Positions 57,640 through 64,000 of a stretch of DNA of 64,000 bases are shown piece by piece. Positions within the stretch are counted from its first letter, which is position 1. Every line of letters begins with the position of its first letter. Under the pieces are notes generated by a model. That model searched no databases, was not told where the DNA came from, and worked only from the letters and a program-made list of their open reading frames with translations. Source of the DNA: Roseateles_B sp041905785 (lineage in GTDB: Bacteria; Pseudomonadota; Gammaproteobacteria; Burkholderiales; Burkholderiaceae_C). The stretch lies in contig JAYRKJ010000005.1 in the NCBI GenBank assembly GCA_041905785.1, positions 124,001 through 188,000 on the forward strand. The letters are read 5' to 3'. A program made the position numbers and the translations under genes.

Positions 57640-58059
57640 ATGAACCCAATCATCAGTGGCCGAGTGGCCGTCAGCACCCTGGTCGCCCTGGCCATCGCAG
57701 GCCTCAGCGCCTGCGGCAAGCAGGAGGCTTCCTCCGGACCGGCGGCCAGTGCGCCGGCCACCAACACGGCCAGCACGGCGCCTGCAGCACCGGCTGCGCC
57801 GGAGAACGCCCTGGGCAAGTCCGTCTTCGGCAAGACCTGCTCGATGTGCCACGCCGCCGGTGTTGCCGGCGCGCCCAAGCCCGGCGACAAGGCCGACTGG
57901 GGCCCGCGCATCGCCCAGGGCAAGGACGTGCTCTACAAGCATGCACTCGAAGGCTTCACCGGTGCCAAAGGCATGATGCCGGCGCGTGGGGGCGGTGCCT
58001 CGCTCACGGACGACGAGGTCAAGGCCGCCGTGGACTTCATGGCGGACCAGTCGCGCTGA
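57640..58059 (+). CDS. Lipoprotein c-type cytochrome (cytochrome c5-like)
   Basis: A 139-residue membrane-anchored cytochrome. A lipobox LSAC (Cys25) is followed by a ~35-residue Ala/Pro/Thr linker, then a single-heme domain with CSMCH (Cys67-His71) and probable axial Met in KGMMPARGG. Expected in the periplasm facing NosZ, it is a good candidate electron donor. It diverges from nosZ under the same FNR-like box and is followed by apbE. The start MNPIISGRV has a GGAG upstream. Confidence 0.88.
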   Translation: MNPIISGRVAVSTLVALAIAGLSACGKQEASSGPAASAPATNTASTAPAAPAAPENALGKSVFGKTCSMCHAAGVAGAPKPGDKADWGPRIAQGKDVLYKHALEGFTGAKGMMPARGGGASLTDDEVKAAVDFMADQSR

Positions 58060-58082
58060 GTCATCACGGTTGAAAGGACGGC

Positions 58083-59141
58083 ATGATGCAGAGGCGTCAA
58101 TGTCTGCGCCGCCTGGGCGCTGCGGCAGGCGGGCTTCAGGCCATGGCCTGGGGTGCGCTGGCCCTGCCGGCCCATGGGCAGGAGCGCGCCCGCGCCTGGC
58201 ATGACAGCCGCGTGCTGATGGGCACGCGCGTCGAGCTGAGCGTGGCCGCGGTGCCCGAGGCCCTGGCCCGCTCCGCCATGGACGCGGCCTGGCTGCGCAT
58301 GACGGCGCTGGCAGCGCTGATGAGCCGCTACGAGCCGGGGAATCCCCTGGACCAGTTGGCTCGTCAAGCCGGGCAGGGTCAGGTCTTGCCGCTTCCTCAT
58401 CCGCTGATCGGTGTTCTGCAGGCCGCCTTGCAGCGGGCGCAGGACACCCAGGGGCTGTACGACCCGACGGTGGGCAGCTATCAAGGCTGGGACTTCCGGC
58501 CGGGGCAGTCGCATGAACCGGCGGCGGACGAGCTGCAGTCGCAGCGCTCGCTGCGGGGGTGGCGGCACCTGAAGCTGGATGTGCGGGCGCAGCAGGCCAG
58601 CCTGGATCGCGCCGGCGTGCGTCTGGACCTCGGGGGGGCAGCCAAGCTGCCCATCCTGGACGCCGGCCTGGAGGTCTTGCGCGAGCACGGCGTCCGGCAT
58701 GCCTTGATCAATGGCGGCGGCGACATCCTCAGCGTCGGGCAGGCCGCACCCGGCAGGCCCTGGCGCGTGGCCCTGCGCGACCCGCGGCAGCCGCAGCGCT
58801 GGCTGGGGGTGCTGGACATGCCTGCGGACGCTGCGGTGCTCGCGGCCTCGGGCGACTACGAACGCTGCTTCGACTCCGCGGGCCGACGCTGCCACCACAT
58901 CCTTGATCCGCGCAGCGGCGAACCCAGCCGCGGGCTGCATGGCATTGCGATGCTGGGCCGACGCGTGGCGGACCTCAACGCCTGGGGGCCGGCCATGATG
59001 GTGGCTGGCGCGTCGCAGGCCCGCCGCTGGGCCCGCGGCCTTCAAGGCGTGGAGCTGCTGCTGGCCGGTCCCGGCGAAGGGCAAGGCGCGCAGCAGTTGT
59101 GGGCGAGCCCGGCTTTGCAGCGGCAGTTGCAGCGCGCCTGA
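58083..59141 (+). CDS. apbE: ApbE/NosX-type FMN transferase
   Basis: A 352-residue exported flavin transferase that attaches FMN covalently to a Thr in targets such as NosR. Exported with an N-terminal signal (LRRLGAAAGGLQAMAWG). Family motifs seen are GTRVELSV, MSRYEPGNPLDQL, the metal/FAD region DLGGAAKLPILDAGLEVLREHG, INGGGDI and SGDYERCF. NosX is the form found in nos clusters. It follows the cytochrome gene by ~24 bp and is presumably co-transcribed. Confidence 0.93.
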   Translation: MMQRRQCLRRLGAAAGGLQAMAWGALALPAHGQERARAWHDSRVLMGTRVELSVAAVPEALARSAMDAAWLRMTALAALMSRYEPGNPLDQLARQAGQGQVLPLPHPLIGVLQAALQRAQDTQGLYDPTVGSYQGWDFRPGQSHEPAADELQSQRSLRGWRHLKLDVRAQQASLDRAGVRLDLGGAAKLPILDAGLEVLREHGVRHALINGGGDILSVGQAAPGRPWRVALRDPRQPQRWLGVLDMPADAAVLAASGDYERCFDSAGRRCHHILDPRSGEPSRGLHGIAMLGRRVADLNAWGPAMMVAGASQARRWARGLQGVELLLAGPGEGQGAQQLWASPALQRQLQRA

Positions 59142-59175
59142 AAGCGATCACAAGAGAGCCTCGCAACGGCCCGAC

Positions 59176-59628
59176 TCATCTCGCGGCCGAGCCGCGCCAG
59201 ACCAGCACGGGAACGTCCGTGTGCGCCAGCACGCGCTGGGTTTCGGAGCCGAGCAGCAGGCCTGCCAGACCGCGGCGGCCATGCGAGGCCATCACGATCA
59301 GGTCGCACTGCAGCCGCTTGGCGACCTTGCAGATGGCGTCGTGGGGATGGTCGCTGTGTTCGACCATGGTGTCGCAGGGCACCTTCGCCTCGCGGGCCAC
59401 GCCCTTCACGAAGGCCAGATAGCGTTCGGCGTGCTCCTGCACGTCAGCCGCGAACTGCTCGCGGGTGTCGGCCAGTTCGTCCACGCGATAGCTGAGCACA
59501 TGGAAATCGGGCGCTGCGTAGATGGCGGTCACCCTGGCGCCCGACATGCGGGCCAGCTCGACGCCGTAGAAGACTGCCTGTTCCGAATGGCGGGATCCAT
59601 CCGTGGGCAGCAGGATGTGCTTGATCAT
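59176..59628 (-). CDS. Universal stress protein (UspA family)
   Basis: A 150-residue cytoplasmic protein with the UspA fold. The N-terminal MIKHILLPTDGSRHSEQAV and the C-terminal ATP-binding loop ASHGRRGLAGLLLGSETQRVLAHTDVPVLV (G-x2-G-x9-GS) are seen. The start has GGAGG six bases upstream; the long open frame further upstream does not look like protein. Such proteins often support survival under low oxygen, which would suit the nos neighbourhood, but its role is unknown. Confidence 0.9.
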   Translation of the reverse strand: MIKHILLPTDGSRHSEQAVFYGVELARMSGARVTAIYAAPDFHVLSYRVDELADTREQFAADVQEHAERYLAFVKGVAREAKVPCDTMVEHSDHPHDAICKVAKRLQCDLIVMASHGRRGLAGLLLGSETQRVLAHTDVPVLVWRGSAAR

Positions 59629-59807
59629 GATGTGCCTCCGTCCGTTGCCGGGTGAGAGGACTTCGCGAGTGGGGCGAACTCCGGCCGTGGCGGCCCGCCT
59701 GGACCCGGTCAGCAGACGAGTCGTCGCCTCGATCATAGGACTGCCGGCGAGGCGGCACCAGCCTGGCTTCGCCCGCTCGCACCCGATGGCGGCCTTGCGC
59801 CCCGGCC

Positions 59808-60698
59808 TCAATGCACCCAGAGATCCCAGGCCCAGGGCATCAGGCCGGAGGGCTGCGTGATCCACTGCCGGCGGTAGGCCGAGGGTGCCATGCCCACCAC
59901 GCGACGGAACTGCCGGCTGAACTGGGCCTGGTCGTAGAAGCCGCAGCTCAAGGCCACGTCCAGCAAGGACTCGCCCTCCTGGCGCAGCAGCGCACAGGCG
60001 GCCCGCACGCGGTGGCGCACGATGAACTCCTGCGGGCTCATGCCGAAGACTCGGCGCACCAGGGCGGAGAAGCGCGCCTGGCTCAGCCCGGCCATGTCGG
60101 CCAGCTGGGCCACGCTGTGGCGGCGCTCGCAGGTCTTGGTCATGGCGTCCACGGCCTCGACCAGGGCCGCATCGTCGCCGCTGCGCCGCAGGCCGGGCAC
60201 GTCCTTGGACAGACAAAGAATGCCATGCAGCTGCCCGCCTGCGGAGCACAAGGGGTACTTGTGCGTGACGCACCAGCCCGCGCCACCGCCTGGAAGCAGG
60301 ATGGGGTCGAGCTGGTAGAGCAGGGGGCTGCGCCGGCTCAGCACCCATTCGTCCTGCGCGCGATAGCGGCAGGACAGGGTGTCCGGCCACAGCTCCATGA
60401 CCGTGCGCCCCCGAAGCGCGGCATCCTGCGGCAGTCCCAGTCGCTGCAGCAGCGAGGCGTTGAAGGACACATAGCGTCCCGCCCTGTCCTTGACCACGAA
60501 CAGAAAGCCCGCCAGCCCTTCGAACAGCATGGCGGTCTGCGCGGCGCCGAAGAGCAGGGCCTGCTCGGTGGCCGTGTCGACCCGCGAATCATCGGCCCGG
60601 GTCAGTCCGGGCCCTTCACACCATGGGCGACCGACAGCGGGCGGATCCATCTCCACCCGCGTCGGCAGCTGGCACGGGGCACGCATGCTTTCCTGCAT
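59808..60698 (-). CDS. PAS-AraC family transcriptional regulator
   Basis: A 296-residue regulator. The N-terminal half has a PAS-like sensor domain (FEGLAGFLFVVKDRAGRYVSFNASLLQRLG and HGILCLSKDV). The C-terminal half is an AraC helix-turn-helix (HSVAQLADMAGLSQARFSALVRRVFGMSPQEFIVRHRV ... DVALSCGFYDQAQFSRQFRRVVGMAPSAYRR). A good AAGGAG precedes the ATG. It lies downstream of the M64 protease gene on the same strand. The sensed ligand is unknown. Confidence 0.9.
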   Translation of the reverse strand: MQESMRAPCQLPTRVEMDPPAVGRPWCEGPGLTRADDSRVDTATEQALLFGAAQTAMLFEGLAGFLFVVKDRAGRYVSFNASLLQRLGLPQDAALRGRTVMELWPDTLSCRYRAQDEWVLSRRSPLLYQLDPILLPGGGAGWCVTHKYPLCSAGGQLHGILCLSKDVPGLRRSGDDAALVEAVDAMTKTCERRHSVAQLADMAGLSQARFSALVRRVFGMSPQEFIVRHRVRAACALLRQEGESLLDVALSCGFYDQAQFSRQFRRVVGMAPSAYRRQWITQPSGLMPWAWDLWVH

Positions 60699-60833
60699 GT
60701 TGGGCTCCTTCCTTGCTCTCACTCTCCGTGCCTGATATTGACGCAGCGGACCGCTTCAAGGGGGCCGCTGCCGGCCGTGCTCAGGGCATGTCCGCATGTG
60801 GATATCCCTGAGGTCCGGCGAGGCTCCGCGTTA

Positions 60834-62495
60834 CTACTTAGGGAAGGTGTAACTCAAGGTGAATGCGCCGCTGCCGGCATAGGACTTGACCTGGGCATAG
60901 TAGTAACCGGCCGTTCCCGCATAGGCGATGGACTCCGTGGACGCGCTGCCCTCGCTCTTGGCCACGACGGACCAGGCGCTGCCGTTCCACTTGTACAGGT
61001 AGAGGTCGAAGTCCGTGCCGGCTGGGCCGCTCAGCTTGAGCGTGAAGCTGCCGCCGGCGGTGCTCTGGTAATAGCCGTTGCCGCCGCTCGGGTAGGTGGC
61101 GCTGGCGCCCGTTGCGCTGAGTGTGCCGTTGACGGTGACGGCGCCGCCATCACCGCCGGAGCCGCCGGTGTAGCTGTTGAAGACCTGCTTGGCGCGTGCC
61201 TCGTTGACTGCATGCCAGGGCTGCCCCAGCGCGCGCATGCGGGAGTTCTCCGTCGGCCGGTACAAACCGCTGGTGCAGTACTTCGCGCCCTGGAACAGGC
61301 CGACCGTGCCGTTGGCATAGCTGCCCGGCTGCGTGGGCACCGCGGTGCTGCTGCTGATGAAGGACGCCCACTTGGCGCTGCCGCGGCTGCTGGCCCTGGT
61401 GGCGTTGGCCTCGCTGGGCTCGCTGCTGGCATCGCAGGTGCCATAGTCGTACTCGTCGGCCAGCTTGAAGGCGGTGTGGCCGATCTCATGCAGGGCGATC
61501 TCGATGGACTGCGGATGCATGGTCATGGTGCCGATGTTGCCGCCGGCGCCGCCGTAGGTCGTGCTGTTGGCGACCACGATGATGACGTCGCGCGCATCGG
61601 CTGCCGTCACGGTACCGACGGCGGCGAAGACCTTGCTCTCGTCCGCGCAGACCAGCCGGTCGATGCCGTAGCAGCCGATCACGGTGCCCAGGGCGGTGTT
61701 GCGGGTGACGCCACCCTCGCTGACGCCCGACTGCGGGCTCACGATGTCCACCCGGCGGATGTTGATCGAGTTCTTGTAGCTGGCGAACAGCGGGTCGGCG
61801 AGGATGCCGGTGCTGATTTTCTGCGCATCGGACACCCACTTGCTCTGGTCCGCACTGGCGTAGCCGTCACCAATCAGGACGATGTCCATGCGTTGGGCGC
61901 TGGCGCCGCTGTTCCAGAGCAGCGTGCTGCCGGTGGGCGTGGCCAGGGCGGTGGACAGGCTGCGCTGGGCCGGGGCCAGGGCGGCCAGCGCAGCCAGGTT
62001 CTCCAGCTCCTGTCGCCCCAGACGCTTGAGGGGCGTGGCGCCGGCCAGCGCGCTGCGCGTGGCCAGGCTGGCGCTGTGCTCCAGGATGTCCACGGTCTGC
62101 ACCTGGGCCGGCCAGGGCAGGCGCAGTTCCACGCTGCCGTCACGCTGGAGGGCGCGTGCCAGCTGGATCTGGCCCGTCCTGGCATCAAACAGCTCCGCCC
62201 ACTGCCGGCTGGGGTGGCGAACGCTGCGGCGGAACAGCTCGTCGCCCTTGGCATCGCGCGCAACGAGCACGAGGTCGCCCTCGCGGGGCTCGCCGGCCTC
62301 GGGCGTAACGCCAAAAGCGCCTTTCTCCGCATGGCTCAGCTGGAGGCCGGCGGCCGGGTTGAGCGGATCGTGCCGCAAGCGCAGCAGCAGGTCTTCGGCC
62401 TGGGCCGTCGTGGCCAGCGTCAGGGTCAGTACAAAAGGCAGGACCGTGCGGCAGAGGGCCCGCGAACGGGCCGGACGCAGTGTGGACGTCTTCAT
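60834..62495 (-). CDS. Secreted M64-family metalloprotease with PPC domain
   Basis: A 553-residue exported zinc protease. Signal peptide (ending near TTAQAED), a ~160-residue N-terminal domain, and a catalytic domain with zinc site HEIGHTAFKLADEY (HEIGH at residues 336-340), the M64 (IgA-peptidase-like) pattern. A Gly/Ser linker and a C-terminal PPC domain (TDFDLYLYKWNGSAW) follow, closely resembling the PPC domains of the other two proteases in the window. The start MKTSTLRPAR opens the signal. Natural substrates are unknown. Confidence 0.88.
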   Translation of the reverse strand: MKTSTLRPARSRALCRTVLPFVLTLTLATTAQAEDLLLRLRHDPLNPAAGLQLSHAEKGAFGVTPEAGEPREGDLVLVARDAKGDELFRRSVRHPSRQWAELFDARTGQIQLARALQRDGSVELRLPWPAQVQTVDILEHSASLATRSALAGATPLKRLGRQELENLAALAALAPAQRSLSTALATPTGSTLLWNSGASAQRMDIVLIGDGYASADQSKWVSDAQKISTGILADPLFASYKNSINIRRVDIVSPQSGVSEGGVTRNTALGTVIGCYGIDRLVCADESKVFAAVGTVTAADARDVIIVVANSTTYGGAGGNIGTMTMHPQSIEIALHEIGHTAFKLADEYDYGTCDASSEPSEANATRASSRGSAKWASFISSSTAVPTQPGSYANGTVGLFQGAKYCTSGLYRPTENSRMRALGQPWHAVNEARAKQVFNSYTGGSGGDGGAVTVNGTLSATGASATYPSGGNGYYQSTAGGSFTLKLSGPAGTDFDLYLYKWNGSAWSVVAKSEGSASTESIAYAGTAGYYYAQVKSYAGSGAFTLSYTFPK

Positions 62496-62850
62496 GGGGG
62501 CTGTCTCGCTGATGTGTTGGAGGAGTGGCTGGCCCGCTTGGGGAGGGGGCGAGTGCGGCTCTTGGTGGCCGTGGCGCGATCTTCGCGAGATGAGGCCGAG
62601 CGGCCTTGTACGGATTCGTCGCCCTGGCCCCAATCGCGACAAAGCGTTGTGCTTTGGCGGCAGGGGATTGCCCTGGGCCGGTTTTGTTGCGGCTGCCATC
62701 TCGGACCGGCCGCGGCGGCATCAGCGTCGCTTCAGCTGGGTGTCCAAGCGACGTGCGCCTTGCGCGCAGGCCCTTGGCTGCCTGTCGTTTGAGCCGTGGA
62801 GCGCACGGATACGGCTATTTCCTGCAGGGATTTCTCGCTTCCGCCAATAC
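62496..62850. other. Gene-free region upstream of the M64 protease, with a CTTGTAC motif
   Basis: No gene is seen in this stretch between the protease and the receptor. It holds CTTGTACGGATTCGTCGCCC (62605-62624), about 110 bp upstream of the protease start and in the same relative orientation as the similar sites upstream of the other two proteases. Towards the receptor it becomes AT-rich. Confidence 0.4.
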
Positions 62851-62871
62851 AAATGCGTATGATTCGCATTT
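62851..62871 (+). promoter_or_regulatory. Fur box upstream of the TonB-dependent receptor
   Basis: AAATGCG-TATGATT-CGCATTT is a perfect 7-bp inverted repeat with a 7-bp centre, close to the Fur operator pattern and embedded in AT-rich DNA, 37 bp before the receptor ATG. It should place the receptor under iron control. Confidence 0.72.
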
Positions 62872-62907
62872 GAAATTTAGCAAACCAAATACCTTTGAGG
62901 AGGAACG

Positions 62908-64000
62908 ATGTCGGTTGATCACAAGGCCCGGATGTGGCTGGGTGGCGGATGCACGCTCTTGCTGGCAGCCATGGCGCAAGCCCAGGAAATGAGCACGGCC
63001 ACGTTGCCATCGGTGGTGGTGACGGCGAGCATGACGGAGCGCGAGCGTCTGGCCAGCCCGGCCTTCACCACGGTGATCAGCGCGCAGGACATCGCCCGCT
63101 CGCCGGCCAGCAGCATTCCCGATCTGCTGCGCGACGCCGTGGGCGTCAACAACCAGAGCAACGCCAATGGCCGTGACGAGATCCAGATCCGCGGTTTGGA
63201 CGGGCGCTACACGCTGATCCTGGTCAACGGGCGCCGGGTGTCGTCCTCGGGCGCCCTGTGGCGTGGTTCGGACTTCGACCTGACGACCGTGCCGCTGTCC
63301 AGCATCGAGCGCATCGAGATCGTGCGCGGCCCGATGTCGGCGCTGTACGGTTCAGATGCCATCGGCGGCGTGATCAACATCATCACCAAGCGTGGTGCCA
63401 AGGATTGGCATGGCAGCGTCGGCGCGGACTACCGTGTGATCACCTCAGGCGAGAAGGGGCTGCAAAGGCGCGTCCAAGCCGCCGCGGCTGGTGCGCTGAA
63501 TGCCGATCTGAGCCTGTCCGTCGCTGCCGAACTCTATGACCGAGACGCCTGGTTCCAGCGCAGCGCCCAGGATCCCAAGGAGGTGCCCGGCCTTGAAGCC
63601 AAGCGCAGCGCGCACCTGGCGTCCACCCTGTCCTGGCGCATCGACGCCCGTCAGAGCCTGGATCTGGACCTGGGCTACAGCCGTGACAAGCGCCCCTATG
63701 CGCTGGACAGCTACGTCTTTTTCCCGGCCTGGAACTACGAGTCCTTCTCCTACTCCGAGCAGAAGGTCGCCCGCAAGACCCTGGACCTGAGCCACCAGGG
63801 GCGCTGGACCTGGGGCAAGACCTATACCTCCTACAAGCGCGAGCAGGCGGACATCGACGACTTTGCCTCCAGCTACGACGCACCCAAGCAGCGCCATTAC
63901 AGCGAGAACAACGACTACCTGCGCAGCTACGCGGTCACCCAGCTCGACGCCCATGCCATCACCGGTGGCGTCGATCTGCGCCGCCAGCAGATCAAGGACC
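62908..64000 (+). CDS. TonB-dependent outer-membrane receptor (siderophore/catecholate type), 5' part
   Basis: The first ~364 residues of a TonB-dependent receptor that runs off the window. A signal peptide (MWLGGGCTLLLAAMAQA) is followed by a TonB-box-like PSVVVTASM. A plug domain follows with IPDLLRDAVGVNNQSN, IQIRGLDGRYTLILVNGRRV, IERIEIVRGPMSALYGSDAIGGVINIITK, then the start of the barrel. The pattern resembles CirA/FepA-type receptors for iron-siderophores or colicins. A Fur box and a GGAGGA ribosome binding site lie upstream. Confidence 0.9.
   Translation, partial: MSVDHKARMWLGGGCTLLLAAMAQAQEMSTATLPSVVVTASMTERERLASPAFTTVISAQDIARSPASSIPDLLRDAVGVNNQSNANGRDEIQIRGLDGRYTLILVNGRRVSSSGALWRGSDFDLTTVPLSSIERIEIVRGPMSALYGSDAIGGVINIITKRGAKDWHGSVGADYRVITSGEKGLQRRVQAAAAGALNADLSLSVAAELYDRDAWFQRSAQDPKEVPGLEAKRSAHLASTLSWRIDARQSLDLDLGYSRDKRPYALDSYVFFPAWNYESFSYSEQKVARKTLDLSHQGRWTWGKTYTSYKREQADIDDFASSYDAPKQRHYSENNDYLRSYAVTQLDAHAITGGVDLRRQQIKD

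Noticed and set aside
60780..60812. CTCAGGG ... CCCTGAG inverted repeat downstream of the M64 gene
   Set aside because: Seven-bp arms with a 19-base loop and no T-run; it does not make a convincing terminator.

Overview
The window is GC-rich, gene-dense bacterial DNA. Gene content and protein style point to a betaproteobacterium of the order Burkholderiales, probably the Roseateles/Pelomonas/Rubrivivax side. Pointers are a PEP-CTERM protein, a tandem glycine riboswitch ahead of gcvTHP, a NasT/Nrt/NirBD/NasA nitrate assimilation cluster and a Tat-type nosRZDFYL cluster. This placement is inference. No rRNA, tRNA, CRISPR array, insertion sequence or phage gene was recognised.

Region by region. 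0-1.5 kb: the C-terminus of an RND efflux pump with its terminator, then a periplasmic solute-binding protein. 1.5-10.5 kb: a sugar-uptake locus on the minus strand (two-component system, LamB-type porin, ABC binding protein, two permeases, ATPase, glucokinase), with paired 11-bp-spaced direct repeats in the porin promoter. 10.8-11.6 kb: a PEP-CTERM surface protein. 11.7-18.4 kb: a glycine/serine catabolic operon (gcvT, gcvH, gcvP, an ASCH-domain gene, sdaA) behind a tandem glycine riboswitch whose inter-aptamer linker is a perfect palindrome. 18.5-22.8 kb: a QseBC-like two-component system, a DegP/HtrA protease and an orphan PIN-domain toxin-like gene. 22.8-31.5 kb: a secreted beta-propeller/amidohydrolase fusion, an ABC transporter lacking a binding protein, a His-rich UreE-like protein and a PHB-depolymerase-type esterase. 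31.6-36.4 kb: two secreted metalloproteases (M4, and an unrecognised HExxH protein) ending in the same C-terminal (PPC) domain. A third protease of this style, M64 type, lies at 60.8-62.5 kb.

36.6-47.1 kb is a complete-looking nitrate/nitrite assimilation operon: nasT, then a regulatory leader, nrtA, nrtB, nrtD, nirB, nirD, nasA and cobA. The leader carries a sigma-54 -24/-12 promoter, an NtrC-like site, two hairpins with identical AAAGGC hexaloops (the ANTAR-RNA signature) and an intrinsic terminator that competes with the second hairpin. It is the best-resolved regulatory device in the window: nitrogen status should start transcription and NasT should decide read-through. NrtABD import nitrate, NasA reduces it to nitrite, NirBD reduces nitrite to ammonium, and CobA makes the siroheme precursor for NirB.

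47.1-59.1 kb is the nitrous oxide reductase cluster (nosZ, nosR, nosD, nosF, nosY and two nosL-type genes) on the minus strand, diverging from a lipoprotein cytochrome c and an ApbE flavin transferase across a shared FNR/NnrR-like box. Other denitrification genes are not in the window. The right end holds a universal stress protein, a PAS-AraC regulator, the M64 protease and the start of a Fur-boxed TonB-dependent receptor.
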